A stretch of DNA of 64,000 nt from an uncultured Oscillospiraceae bacterium (GTDB lineage Bacteria; Bacillota; Clostridia; Oscillospirales; Acutalibacteraceae): assembly GCA_958366985.1 (NCBI GenBank), contig CATXDC010000001.1:186001-250000 (forward strand), given 5' to 3'. The notes under the pieces are model-generated. The model did not search any database and had not been told where the DNA came from. It saw nothing but the letters and a program-made list of their open reading frames with translations. Shown in pieces: positions 33,160 through 41,819 of the stretch (within the stretch, counting starts at the first letter, position 1; each line of letters begins with the position of its first letter). The translations under genes and the position numbers were made by a program.

Positions 33160-34642
33160 TGTAACCAACCATTTTCTTAAGTGAATCCATATATCCCTTA
33201 TTATACGGTGCAAAGACGTAGTTTATCATAAGAACATCCTGTATACCGTGTTCCTTGACGAAAGATGTGAGATCCATGTCAATCTTTCTCGGATCGGTTA
33301 CATAAATTTCTTCATAGTTTTCAATAAGGAAAGGAACAAAAGCGTTTCCGTAAGATTCTTTTACAACCATGATCTTTTTACCGTTTTTATTACCGGTAGT
33401 AATCTTTGCAATAGGTGTATCACCCTGAATAAATGCAAGATATTTGTTGGAATTCTCAACCTGGGTTCTTACAATAGCCAATGGGATTTGATTTGTCATT
33501 GCCGCATCATAAGAATATACACCGGTTGCCTGTGTCTGCGGAAGGAAATATTCAACGTAATCCGGATTTTCCTTAAGCATTTCGCTTTGAGTAAATCCAT
33601 AATAACTTCCTACAAATCCTTCAATCTTACCGGACTGGTAACTTGAAAGAGGCTTCGGAGTTAATCCGGCCACTTCCGCAAAAGCTGTATATCCATAATA
33701 AGCGCCTCTTGCAGTCCAATGGTGGTCAGTGCGGAAATAGATATATTCATCTGTATGAGCCTGAATTTTACTGTAAGCATCCACCGTTTTAATATTGCTG
33801 TTTAAAGCATCATAAGCCATCTGAATGCCTTTCTTCTCAGATTTATTTCCGGTATGATACTCCTCAGCACTGTAAAACTCAAGTGATGTTGGCGCAAGAA
33901 GAACATAAACCTGGGAATCAGGAACCTTTGATGCAAAAGAATTAATAACAGCTGAATAATCTTTCATACGGGAGTCAGCAGTATAAAGCTCCATAGCAGC
34001 TTTTCTCGTATGGTCAAGAATAATATATCCGCTCTGCTGATATTCGTGATCTTCCATATTATCCTGTGGCTTGGTTTCAGGAGCTTCAGTTGTAGGCTCA
34101 GTAGTCTGATCAGGCGGCATGGAAATATCCGCTTCGCCACCAAGCTGATCGCTTCCATTTGGCTTCTGTACAATAGAAATTCCGTCTCCAGACTGGTTTT
34201 GAGTAAATGGAGTAGTGATCTTCTTATTTATATTTAGGAAAAAATCACGAAACGGAAAAGTATCAGCATAATATTCCTCAAAGTCCTTTGTGTAGGTGCC
34301 GGAAAAAAGAGCCTGGAAACTGAATTCAGGTTTCGTTTTGAGATTTCTCTTTTCAGTTTCCGAAACAGTGGCGTCAGTATCCATAATACTATACAAACCT
34401 AAAAACAGAATAGGAAGAATAAATAATGCTATTGCCGCAGATGCAACTGCCTTATTCTTGTAAAAAAGATGAACCGTTGAATCCGCATAATTGTTGCCTT
34501 TTGTATTCGAAACTCTATTTCTTTTTCTGCGAGATGCATTGGCAATTTTATTTTTGTTTTCCTCCTCCAGTATCTTTGTGTATGGGGAAGGATTTCTCAA
34601 GTTTCGTGTATCAAATTCATGCATATCGTATCTTTTTTTCAC
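33152..34642 (-). CDS. DHHW-family membrane protein (AlgJ/AlgX-like partner of MBOAT)
   Basis: 496 aa. A basic cytoplasmic N-terminus (about 1-68), one TM segment (about 70-90), then an extracytoplasmic SGNH-like domain holding RTDHHWTARGAYYGYTAF, the DHHW signature, and GKKIMVVKESYGNAFVPFL. A Thr/Glu/Pro-rich linker lies near 180-200. By analogy with AlgJ and AlgX it probably acts with the neighbouring MBOAT protein in O-acetylation of an exported polysaccharide; the polymer is unknown. Start is GTG at 34642 with GGAGG at 8 bases. It is 17 bases from the MBOAT gene. Confidence 0.9.
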   Translation of the reverse strand: MKKRYDMHEFDTRNLRNPSPYTKILEEENKNKIANASRRKRNRVSNTKGNNYADSTVHLFYKNKAVASAAIALFILPILFLGLYSIMDTDATVSETEKRNLKTKPEFSFQALFSGTYTKDFEEYYADTFPFRDFFLNINKKITTPFTQNQSGDGISIVQKPNGSDQLGGEADISMPPDQTTEPTTEAPETKPQDNMEDHEYQQSGYIILDHTRKAAMELYTADSRMKDYSAVINSFASKVPDSQVYVLLAPTSLEFYSAEEYHTGNKSEKKGIQMAYDALNSNIKTVDAYSKIQAHTDEYIYFRTDHHWTARGAYYGYTAFAEVAGLTPKPLSSYQSGKIEGFVGSYYGFTQSEMLKENPDYVEYFLPQTQATGVYSYDAAMTNQIPLAIVRTQVENSNKYLAFIQGDTPIAKITTGNKNGKKIMVVKESYGNAFVPFLIENYEEIYVTDPRKIDMDLTSFVKEHGIQDVLMINYVFAPYNKGYMDSLKKMVGYNG

Positions 34643-34659
34643 TTTTCAACCCTCCCTCT

Positions 34660-36075
34660 TTAGAATCTGAAATAAAGGAACGGATTATAACTGCTGCCAA
34701 CCAAAGCCGCTGTACATATAAACAGCATAGCCACGTTATATACAACCGTAACAAGTCCTACAGCTGTATTTGCAACCTTTCCCTTTTGTGCAACATATGC
34801 GAGCAATTTCTTGACCAGTACAGAAACCGGTATGCAGGCAATAACCAAAAGGATAATAAGAAGGATGTTATTTTTAAGCAGCAATGTATCTGTCGAGAGT
34901 ATAAACGGCTGACCGCTGATACCAAACATAAGTTTAAGCATATGGCCAAGTCTTGACATATCATCAAAATAGAAGAATACCCAGCCTACTAATATAATCA
35001 ATATCGAATATATATGCCCAAATATCGACGGAAGTCTGTCAAGTACCTTGTGGAAGAACAACTTCTCAAACATCAGGAATACAAAGTAATAAAGTCCCCA
35101 AAGAATGAAGTTCCAGCTTGCGCCATGCCAGAAACCTGTTAAAAACCAAACAATAAACATATTTCTGACAAAGTGGCTTCTGTTTCCTCCAAGTGGTATA
35201 TAAAGATAATCACGGAAGAAAGAACTCAGGGTAATATGCCATCTTCTCCAAAACTCAGTAATTGATTTTGAAATATACGGAAAGTTGAAGTTTTCTACAT
35301 AAGTGAAACCAAACATCTTGCCGAGTCCGATTGCCATATCGGAATATCCGGAAAAGTCAAAGTAAATCTGCATTGCATAGAAGAAAATACCCGTCCAAGC
35401 TCCTACAACAGAAAGTCCTGCTAAATCACTTCCTATAAGATTGGTTGTGATTTCACCGGCAAGATTAGCTAAAAGAACTTTTTTTCCAAGTCCTGCCATA
35501 AATCTTGTAATACCGGCTGAGAAACCCTGCAAGGTGGTTCTTCTGTTATCTATCTGCTCATCAATATCTGCATATCTGAGAATAGGACCTGCAATAAGCT
35601 GTGGGAACAAAGATACAAACAATAAGAAGTTTGCAAAAGAATGCTGAACTTTAACCTTATCTCTGTACACATCTACCGTATAGGAGATTGTCTGGAATGT
35701 GTAAAATGAAATTCCTATGGGCAGATTAAAGGTCGGCACTGGAATACCGGTTCCTAAAACAGCATTTATATTTTCAACAAAGAAACCTGAATACTTGAAG
35801 ACACCAAGCATCGAAAGGTTGATTACCAGTGATGCAACAAGTGCTGCTTTGGCTTGCCACTGATTTCTGTGCTTTTCAATAATCAGTCCGTTGGTATAGT
35901 CAACCACCGCACTGAAAATCAAAAGAATTACCCACACCGGTTCGCCCCAGGCATAAAAAAGCAGCGACATAATAAGCAAAAGGATATTCTTCGCTTTCAT
36001 GCCGCGCATAAGAAAATACAGCCCTAAGCAAATAGGTAAAAAGAGGTAAATAAAATTAAGACTTGAAAAAACCAC
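34660..36075 (-). CDS. MBOAT family O-acyltransferase (AlgI/DltB-like)
   Basis: Multi-pass membrane acyltransferase of 471 aa with about ten hydrophobic segments. The MBOAT core is visible as RRWHITLSSFFRDYLYIPLGGN and WFLTGFWHGASWNFILWG, whose His is the conserved catalytic residue. It would pass acyl groups across the membrane to a cell-envelope polysaccharide, with the DHHW protein encoded next as external partner. Start is GTG at 36075 with GGGAG at 9 bases. It follows comEA by 14 bases. Confidence 0.94.
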   Translation of the reverse strand: MVFSSLNFIYLFLPICLGLYFLMRGMKAKNILLLIMSLLFYAWGEPVWVILLIFSAVVDYTNGLIIEKHRNQWQAKAALVASLVINLSMLGVFKYSGFFVENINAVLGTGIPVPTFNLPIGISFYTFQTISYTVDVYRDKVKVQHSFANFLLFVSLFPQLIAGPILRYADIDEQIDNRRTTLQGFSAGITRFMAGLGKKVLLANLAGEITTNLIGSDLAGLSVVGAWTGIFFYAMQIYFDFSGYSDMAIGLGKMFGFTYVENFNFPYISKSITEFWRRWHITLSSFFRDYLYIPLGGNRSHFVRNMFIVWFLTGFWHGASWNFILWGLYYFVFLMFEKLFFHKVLDRLPSIFGHIYSILIILVGWVFFYFDDMSRLGHMLKLMFGISGQPFILSTDTLLLKNNILLIILLVIACIPVSVLVKKLLAYVAQKGKVANTAVGLVTVVYNVAMLFICTAALVGSSYNPFLYFRF

Positions 36076-36089
36076 CTGTACTCTCTCCC

Positions 36090-36500
36090 TTACACAGTAA
36101 TGAAATTACGAATGGATTCAAATGTCTTTTCTCCGATTCCGCTTACATTTGTAATTTCTTCAATAGATGAAAAACCGCCATTGACAGAGCGGTATTCAAT
36201 TATTGCCTGTGCTTTTACCGGACCTATACCATTCAGGGAAAGGAGATCTTCATAACTACAGGTGTTTATATTTATCAATACATTACCGTCAGATTTGCTT
36301 TCGGTATTTAATTCTGAAGAAATAACATTGCTCGTAAAGCTATTTTCTGAGGACACAGAAACAAAAGCCGATGTAGATGCTTCAGAATTCTCTATCGGCA
36401 AAAGCAGTGGCACAGAAAATGTTCTATACAAAATCAGAGCTGCAATTAGAAGAAATGAAGCGGATAAAATAAGGTATTTTGCCCTGCCTTCTTCTTCCAT
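36090..36500 (-). CDS. ComEA-like helix-hairpin-helix DNA-binding protein
   Basis: Short membrane-anchored protein of about 136 aa: TM at about 8-26, a Ser-rich spacer, then a C-terminal ComEA helix-hairpin-helix (about 70-136) with INTCSYEDLLSLNGIGPVKA and the second hairpin ITNVSGIGEKTFESI. The family binds double-stranded DNA at the surface for transformation. No comEC or comEB is adjacent. The open frame extends to 36545, before the predicted transcription start, so the starts at 36500 or 36518 are the realistic choices; neither has a strong Shine-Dalgarno. Confidence 0.85.
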   Translation of the reverse strand: MEEEGRAKYLILSASFLLIAALILYRTFSVPLLLPIENSEASTSAFVSVSSENSFTSNVISSELNTESKSDGNVLININTCSYEDLLSLNGIGPVKAQAIIEYRSVNGGFSSIEEITNVSGIGEKTFESIRNFITV

Positions 36501-36535
36501 GCAAACACATCCATTCATGTTCTTTATCGATAAAA

Positions 36536-36564
36536 ATTTTATCACATATAGGCAGGGCTTTCAA
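36536..36564 (-). promoter_or_regulatory. SigA-type promoter of the comEA-MBOAT-DHHW-tcdA operon
   Basis: Minus strand TTGAAA, 17-base spacer with TGTGA before the -10, TAAAAT. Predicted transcription start is near 36529. Confidence 0.75.
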
Positions 36565-36574
36565 TAACAATTTG

Positions 36575-36599
36575 GTTACAATTTGTTGCAAATTGTAAC
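36575..36599. promoter_or_regulatory. Perfect inverted repeat upstream of the comEA promoter
   Basis: 11-base arms GTTACAATTTG / CAAATTGTAAC with a TTG centre, about 10 bases upstream of the -35 and 17 bases after the sigE stop. Neither strand has a T-run after it, so an operator is more likely than a terminator. A third ACAATTTG copy lies at 36567-36574. Confidence 0.5.
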
Positions 36600-36615
36600 A
36601 GTAGTATTGCCCAAT

Positions 36616-37335
36616 TCAGCACACTTTTTCCAATTCTTTTTTTAGTCTCTGAATTATCTTTTTTTCCAGTCTCGAAATATAACTTTGTGATATTCCAAGG
36701 ATATCCGCCACCTCTTTTTGAGTATGCTCTTTTTCCCCTCCAATCCCAAATCTCATTTTCATAATTACCTTTTCTCTGCCGTTAAGTTTTTCAAGTGTTG
36801 CAGTAAGCAGATTCTTTTCATCTTCCAGTTCAATGTCCCTGTTTACAATATCAGGATCACTCCCTAATACATCAGAAAGCAACAGTTCATTTCCATCCCA
36901 ATCCGTATTCAAAGGTTCATCAATGGAAACTTCGCTTTTCATGCCGTTGATTTTTCTAAGATACATTAGTATTTCGTTTTCTATGCACCGTGATGCATAT
37001 GTGGCAAGCTTTATATTTCTTGAAGGACAAAAAGTATTAACTGCCTTTATAAGACCTATGGTTCCTATGGAAACAAGATCTTCCACTCCGACACCTGAAT
37101 TTTCAAACTTTTTGGCTATGTAAACTACAAGTCTTAAATTATGAACAATAAGAGGTTCCCTTGCGCTTTCATCGCCCTGCTCTATCCTTCTCATTATTTC
37201 GGATTCTTCCTGCTTTGAAAGAGGAGGCGGTAAATTTTCAGGACCGTTCACATAAAAAACATCTTCATAAAACAGCCTTGTTTTAATTGCTGTCATAAGC
37301 TGACAAATTTTCTGCATCAATAAACTACTTTTCAT
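36616..37335 (-). CDS. sigE: Sporulation sigma factor SigE (pro-sigma-E)
   Basis: Mother-cell sigma factor, made as an inactive precursor with a membrane-associating N-terminus and cleaved by SpoIIGA. Start ATG at 37335 (GAGG at 7 bases) gives 239 aa, the same length as the Bacillus protein. N-terminal pro-region at about 1-27, region 2 (VEDLVSIGTIGLIKAVNTF, IKLATYASRCIENEILM), region 4 helix-turn-helix (HTQKEVADILGISQSYISRLEKK). The longer open frame would overlap spoIIGA and is rejected. spoIIGA lies 22 bases upstream. Confidence 0.97.
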   Translation of the reverse strand: MKSSLLMQKICQLMTAIKTRLFYEDVFYVNGPENLPPPLSKQEESEIMRRIEQGDESAREPLIVHNLRLVVYIAKKFENSGVGVEDLVSIGTIGLIKAVNTFCPSRNIKLATYASRCIENEILMYLRKINGMKSEVSIDEPLNTDWDGNELLLSDVLGSDPDIVNRDIELEDEKNLLTATLEKLNGREKVIMKMRFGIGGEKEHTQKEVADILGISQSYISRLEKKIIQRLKKELEKVC

Positions 37336-37357
37336 ATTTATTCCTCTTTTCATCAGT

Positions 37358-38242
37358 TTACATTTCTTTGGATTCAAATACTTTTGGACTGAGTAAAACA
37401 TCACAGTTAAAAGAACTAAAATTTTTGATTCCTACTGCAACATAAACTTCATTCGTTTTACAAATCTTTTGATTGTTTTTTTCGACAATTATGTAATCTG
37501 GTTTAAAAGCTCTCAAAATTCCCTGTTCCTTTATTGTTCCAAAAGGAACAATTCTCGTCCTATTTTTCAGCCTCCCTGCATCATTTAAAATCGTACTGCT
37601 TTCTTTTAGATATGAGATTTCATCATCAAAAAACAGTTTTGAGACAAAATCCAAATTTGCTATAATCACCGGGAAACCAGAAAAACAGTCAGTCAATGCA
37701 TTTCCTGTATCCAAATATCCTCTTCCTGTTACCGATACAGAATCAAAAGTTATTGTTACAGTATAGATAATATCGGCGGAGTTTTTCCTTGAAATAATCT
37801 TTGAAACAACAGCAACAATCCCATAGCAAACAACAGTAGAACCTATCAAAACAGGTACGCTTATATCAAAATATACAACATTATTATTGATCACCATTCC
37901 GCCGGGCTTAAATGCAATCCATAATCCCATCATACTTCCGGCAAAAATAAAGTTTGCTGCAATAAAGGAAATAAACATTTTTATAAATCTGCTGAATCTG
38001 ATTAATCCAAAGGATATGTATACAATAAGAAAAGAAACAGCTAATTTAAAAATCAGTCCAAGAAAAAAATTCATTGGAGGCAAAAAAATCGCCAAAGAAG
38101 CAATAGCACCAACTAACGCTCCGCAAAACAATCTAAGACGCTTAGATTCAATTTTCATTAATTTTGTGCACGATAAAAGAAGAAAGTAATTAACAAATAA
38201 ATTAGTGGTAAGCAATATATCTACATATACAACCTGCTTCAC
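37358..38242 (-). CDS. spoIIGA: Sigma-E processing peptidase SpoIIGA
   Basis: Membrane aspartic-type protease that activates pro-sigma-E in the mother cell after a signal from the forespore. About 294 aa: five TM helices in the first half (from VVYVDILLTTNLFVNYFLL) and a cytoplasmic protease domain with the dyad-like DTGN (GRGYLDTGNALTDCFSGFPV). A GTG at 38242 with GGGAG at 8 bases is chosen over the 27-codon longer frame. It forms the conserved spoIIGA-sigE pair; the frequent downstream neighbour sigG is not here. Confidence 0.95.
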   Translation of the reverse strand: MKQVVYVDILLTTNLFVNYFLLLSCTKLMKIESKRLRLFCGALVGAIASLAIFLPPMNFFLGLIFKLAVSFLIVYISFGLIRFSRFIKMFISFIAANFIFAGSMMGLWIAFKPGGMVINNNVVYFDISVPVLIGSTVVCYGIVAVVSKIISRKNSADIIYTVTITFDSVSVTGRGYLDTGNALTDCFSGFPVIIANLDFVSKLFFDDEISYLKESSTILNDAGRLKNRTRIVPFGTIKEQGILRAFKPDYIIVEKNNQKICKTNEVYVAVGIKNFSSFNCDVLLSPKVFESKEM

Positions 38243-38267
38243 TAAAATCACTCCCTTGACAATGAAT

Positions 38268-38301
38268 ATTATAATTGCGCTACGGCAACAAATTTGTCGA
38301 T
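38268..38301 (-). promoter_or_regulatory. Probable spoIIG promoter with Spo0A-box-like site
   Basis: Minus strand TATAAT at 38268-38273, and 21 bases upstream a 6-of-7 Spo0A box (plus strand TGTCGAT, 38295-38301). No normal -35 at 17 bases. A long spacing with a 0A box in place of the -35 is how the Bacillus spoIIG promoter works. Confidence 0.45.
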
Positions 38302-38347
38302 ACGGGGAAACGGATTTATTCAATTTTTAGCTTTTTTAAAATTCCTA

Positions 38348-38376
38348 TTGATTTTAATTTAAAACTATGATATTAT
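38348..38376 (+). promoter_or_regulatory. Promoter of tRNA-Ala
   Basis: TTGATT, 17-base spacer ending TGA, TATTAT; 14 bases before the tRNA. Confidence 0.8.
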
Positions 38377-38390
38377 TATGAGCGTCACAT

Positions 38391-38466
38391 GGGGCATTAG
38401 CTCAGCTGGGAGAGCGCTACACTGGCAGTGTAGAGGTCAGCGGTTCGATCCCGCTATGCTCCACCA
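38391..38466 (+). tRNA. tRNA-Ala (anticodon GGC)
   Basis: 76 bases with encoded CCA. Acceptor GGGGCAT pairs with ATGCTCC, D stem GCTC/GAGC, anticodon stem CTACA/TGTAG around loop CTGGCAG, T loop TTCGATC. Reads GCC/GCU. Single gene with its own promoter and terminator, divergent from spoIIGA. Confidence 0.97.
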
Positions 38467-38527
38467 AATTAAATATTGTGTAAACATCTTGTTCTGTTGC
38501 AGCTGATCAGATGTGATATGAAAAGAA

Positions 38528-38553
38528 CCGCTAAAGTTGAATTACTTTAACGG
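38528..38553 (+). terminator. Terminator after tRNA-Ala
   Basis: 10-bp stem with one mismatch (CCGCTAAAGT / ACTTTAACGG), 6-base loop, followed by ATTTTTTTATTTT. Confidence 0.75.
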
Positions 38554-38622
38554 ATTTTTTTATTTTGAGTCATTGTCTCAAGTAATATGAAACTGTAATT
38601 TAATTTTGCTGTAAACAGTATA

Positions 38623-38660
38623 AAAAATACCGGTAAGGCTTAAACCTTACCGGTATTTTT
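38623..38660. terminator. Strong terminator at the end of the mgl operon
   Basis: 16-bp perfect stem beginning AAAAATACCGG and ending TATTTTT, 6-base loop; A/T tracts on both sides make it work in either direction. It is placed 52 bases past the InlB-repeat gene. Confidence 0.9.
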
Positions 38661-38712
38661 CAGTCCTTTTTAGCGAGGGGATTCTGCCTCTTCTCATCAT
38701 TCTCTATAGCTT

Positions 38713-39117
38713 CTACGACTTAATCCATTTAGCGTAAAGGTCCATACTGCCGCTGACAGTATCTTCACTGAAATTCCATGGTTTGGTACAAGCTTCATCT
38801 AAATACCAACCACCGAAAATATAACCTTCCTTTACGGGTGTTGGAGGCTCTTCAAGATATTCTCCATACATTACTTTCTGCGGCTCAACTGATGAACCGC
38901 CATCCATATTAAATGTTACAGTAAAACCTCTGTTAGAAAAAAGAACAGCAATCGCAATGATCAACGCTATTATTCCGCCGATAATCACATAATTTAAAGT
39001 CTTAACGGTTATTTTTGAATTTCTTATTATATTACGAGACTGAATCGTAGATTTACCGTTAGACTCACTGCTCATTTCCGCTGCAGATTCTGTAATTTCT
39101 TTATTTTCAGGAGACAT
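38713..39117 (-). CDS. Small membrane protein with one InlB B-repeat
   Basis: 134 aa: Ser/Thr/Glu-rich cytoplasmic N-terminus (about 1-40), one TM (about 44-64), then a single external Listeria-Bacteroides (InlB_B/Flg_new) repeat seen as FTVTFNMDGGSSVEPQ, EEPPTPVKEGYIFGGWYL and LYAKW. Such repeats normally occur in tandem in large surface proteins; a stand-alone one is odd. The gene follows mglC by 28 bases and precedes the operon terminator, so it is cotranscribed with the galactose transporter. Function unknown. Confidence 0.82.
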   Translation of the reverse strand: MSPENKEITESAAEMSSESNGKSTIQSRNIIRNSKITVKTLNYVIIGGIIALIIAIAVLFSNRGFTVTFNMDGGSSVEPQKVMYGEYLEEPPTPVKEGYIFGGWYLDEACTKPWNFSEDTVSGSMDLYAKWIKS

Positions 39118-39145
39118 CTGAACACCTCACAATGCATTACTGCAA

Positions 39146-40213
39146 TTACTTACGTACAAGGTACTTTCTCATATCAATTGCACAAGCAACCAATATTATA
39201 AGACCTTTTATGATATATTGCAAGTTCTGATCAACACTAAGGAATGTAAGACCGACAAAAATAATTCTCAGAAGGAATACGCCAAGGATAACTCCTCTGA
39301 TTCTTCCGATACCGCCGACAAATGAAACGCCGCCTATAACGCAGGCTGCAATAGCATCAAGTTCATAGTTAAGACCTGTATTTGCTGTGTTTGAACCGAT
39401 TCTTGCGCCTTCAATAAATCCAGTGATACCATACATGATACCAGCGAGAGTAAACACAAGAATTATTGTAAGCGGTACATTAACACCGGAAACTCTTGCT
39501 GCTTCTTCATTTGAACCAACAGCAAACATATTCTTACCGAAAGATGTCTTGTTCCAAATAAACCACATAATTATAGTGATTCCGATAGCGTACCATACAT
39601 AGTTTGGAATTACCACATTTCCTATCTGAATACCGCCTGTGATAAATTTGCTGTAAGATCTGTCAAGACCGGAAATTGACTGACCGTTATTGTTTCCCTG
39701 TGTAAGGAAAACAAGAAGTGTACCATAAACTATAAGCTGAGTAGCAAGTGTAACGATGAACGGATGAAGACTGAATTTTGCAGTACAGAAACCGTTGACC
39801 GCTCCAACTAATGCGCCTATGGCCATAACTATAAGAATTACTACCGGGAGAGGAAAAGTTCCAATTCCAGGGAACATCTTATTAGGATAGTCTGCTGCCT
39901 GAAGTAGCGATGCGGCTATACATGCTGTAAGACCAACAACACGTCCGGCTGAAAGGTCAGTACCGGTAAGTATAATAGCTCCTGCAATACCCAACGCAAT
40001 AGGCAGATAAGCAGCTGTAAGTGAAATAATATTTATTATTGATGATGAAGAAACAAAGTTAGGATTGTAAATGGTAATGCCTATTACGGCCACAACCATA
40101 AACATATAGAGTGAGTTGTTAATTAAGAACTCAGACCACCAGTGTTTTGGATTTGCTTTATATGCAGATTTTGTTTCTGCAAGTCTTTGTTTATATCCTG
40201 CAACTATATTCAT
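39146..40213 (-). CDS. mglC: Galactose/methyl galactoside ABC transporter permease
   Basis: Permease of the RbsC/MglC family, 355 aa with about 8-10 TM helices. GAIILTGTDLSAGRVVGLTA and YELDAIAACVIGGVSFVGGIG are family motifs, the latter the ABC-interaction region. It lies 12 bases after mglA and is the membrane channel of the MglBAC importer. MglC assignment over a ribose permease rests on the MglB neighbour. Confidence 0.93.
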   Translation of the reverse strand: MNIVAGYKQRLAETKSAYKANPKHWWSEFLINNSLYMFMVVAVIGITIYNPNFVSSSSIINIISLTAAYLPIALGIAGAIILTGTDLSAGRVVGLTACIAASLLQAADYPNKMFPGIGTFPLPVVILIVMAIGALVGAVNGFCTAKFSLHPFIVTLATQLIVYGTLLVFLTQGNNNGQSISGLDRSYSKFITGGIQIGNVVIPNYVWYAIGITIIMWFIWNKTSFGKNMFAVGSNEEAARVSGVNVPLTIILVFTLAGIMYGITGFIEGARIGSNTANTGLNYELDAIAACVIGGVSFVGGIGRIRGVILGVFLLRIIFVGLTFLSVDQNLQYIIKGLIILVACAIDMRKYLVRK

Positions 40214-40225
40214 AAATCCCTCTCC

Positions 40226-41719
40226 TTATACATATTTAGCAGCAAGAGTCATAATCTCTTCCTGAGTTGCGGTTGCAGCGTCGACCTCACCGGCAAGACG
40301 TCCGCCTGACATAACGAGTATTCTGTCGCAAACTCCGAGAAGTTCAGGCATTTCAGATGAAACCATCATTACGCCTTTACCTTCCTTTGCCAATTCGATT
40401 ATCAGCTGGTATATTTCGTATTTTGCACCAACATCAATACCACGGGTAGGCTCATCAAGAAGCAGAACCTCCGGATTTGAAAGAAGCCATCTGCCAAGAA
40501 TAACCTTCTGCTGATTACCGCCTGAAAGAGAGCGAATTTTTGTTTCCTGACTCGGTGTTTTAATGCGCATTGCTTTTATTGACCAGTCTGTTTTCTCTTT
40601 CATTTTTTTACTACTCAGAAGTCCAAACTTTTTATAATTATTCAGACTTGAAATAACGGTGTTTTCACGAATATTAAGTATTGAGAAAATACCGGTTGCA
40701 CGTCTTTCCTCTGTAAGCAGAGCAAATCCGTTTTTAATGGATTCTCTCGAATTTTTATTATTTATCTTCTTTCCGTGAAGGGTGATTTCACCCTTGCTTT
40801 TGGTAGCTACGCCAAACAAAGTTTCAAGAACCTCTGTTCTTCCGGAACCGTCGAGGCCTGCAAGACCGAGTATCTCGCCCTTTCTGAGAGTGAACGAAAC
40901 ATCCTGAAGATTAGAGTACATACCGGAAAGGCCTTCAACTTTTAAGAATTCTTCTCCGATTTCCTTATCTTTTTCAGGGAAACGTTTTTCAAGGGTTCTT
41001 CCGACCATAAGTTTAATAATATGATCCATTGTGAGATCTTTTGCCGGTTCCGTAGCAACCCATGTTCCATCTCGCATTATAGTAACTTCGTCAGAAATCT
41101 TTAATATCTCTTCCATCTTATGGGATATATAGATTATTCCGCATCCACGATCTCTGAGCATATTTATGATTCTGAAAAGATGAACAACTTCCTCTTCGGT
41201 CAATGACGAAGTAGGTTCATCAAATACTATAACGCTTGCGTTATAGGAAACTGCTTTCGCTATTTCTACCATCTGTCTTTGAGCAACAGGCATGGTGCTC
41301 ATTATGGTTTTGGGATTTACTTTGATATCAAGCTCTTCAAAAACCTTCATTGTATCTTTATACATTTTAGTTTCTGAAACAAAAGGTCCTTTTTTAGGGT
41401 AACGGCCAAGCCAAATGTTATCCATAACATTTCTTTTAAGAGCCTGATTAAGCTCCTGATGAACCATTGCCACTCCGTTTTCAAGAGCTTCCTTGGAGTT
41501 CTTGAAATCAACTTTTTTTCCGTTAAGATAAACTTCACCGCTGTCTTTTGAATACATTCCGAAAAGACATTTCATCAAAGTTGACTTTCCTGCTCCGTTT
41601 TCACCCATAAGAGCGTGCACTGTACCTCTTTTTACAGTTAAGGAAACATTGTCAAGAGCCTTAACACCGGGAAAGGTTTTTGTTATATTTTTCATTTCAA
41701 GCAATACGTTATCTTCCAT
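40226..41719 (-). CDS. mglA: Galactose/methyl galactoside ABC transporter ATP-binding protein
   Basis: Duplicated sugar-ABC ATPase of 497 aa. The N-half has Walker A GENGAGKST, Q-loop VHQELNQ and Walker B VIVFDEPTSSL; the C-half has a degenerate first loop GLDGSGRTE, signature LSGGNQQKVILGRWL and Walker B VLLLDEPTRGID. The asymmetric sites are normal for MglA/RbsA. It is 100 bases downstream of mglB, across a hairpin. Confidence 0.95.
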   Translation of the reverse strand: MEDNVLLEMKNITKTFPGVKALDNVSLTVKRGTVHALMGENGAGKSTLMKCLFGMYSKDSGEVYLNGKKVDFKNSKEALENGVAMVHQELNQALKRNVMDNIWLGRYPKKGPFVSETKMYKDTMKVFEELDIKVNPKTIMSTMPVAQRQMVEIAKAVSYNASVIVFDEPTSSLTEEEVVHLFRIINMLRDRGCGIIYISHKMEEILKISDEVTIMRDGTWVATEPAKDLTMDHIIKLMVGRTLEKRFPEKDKEIGEEFLKVEGLSGMYSNLQDVSFTLRKGEILGLAGLDGSGRTEVLETLFGVATKSKGEITLHGKKINNKNSRESIKNGFALLTEERRATGIFSILNIRENTVISSLNNYKKFGLLSSKKMKEKTDWSIKAMRIKTPSQETKIRSLSGGNQQKVILGRWLLSNPEVLLLDEPTRGIDVGAKYEIYQLIIELAKEGKGVMMVSSEMPELLGVCDRILVMSGGRLAGEVDAATATQEEIMTLAAKYV

Positions 41720-41752
41720 ATATTTTCCTCCGGTTTTCTGGCTTTTACAAAC

Positions 41753-41779
41753 ATATAGCCGCCTAAAAGACGGCTATAT
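41753..41779 (-). other. Intercistronic hairpin between mglB and mglA
   Basis: 9-bp perfect stem ATATAGCCG / CGGCTATAT with a 9-base loop, no T-run on the minus strand. It probably stabilises or attenuates the mRNA so that the binding protein is made in excess, as is common in ABC operons. Confidence 0.65.
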
Positions 41780-41819
41780 GCATTACAGCTAAATGCTTTT
41801 ATCACTGTTCAAATTTAAA

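Noticed and set aside
37336..37404. N-terminal extension of SigE
   Set aside because: It would overlap spoIIGA, and the 239-codon start matches the known length and has GAGG in position.
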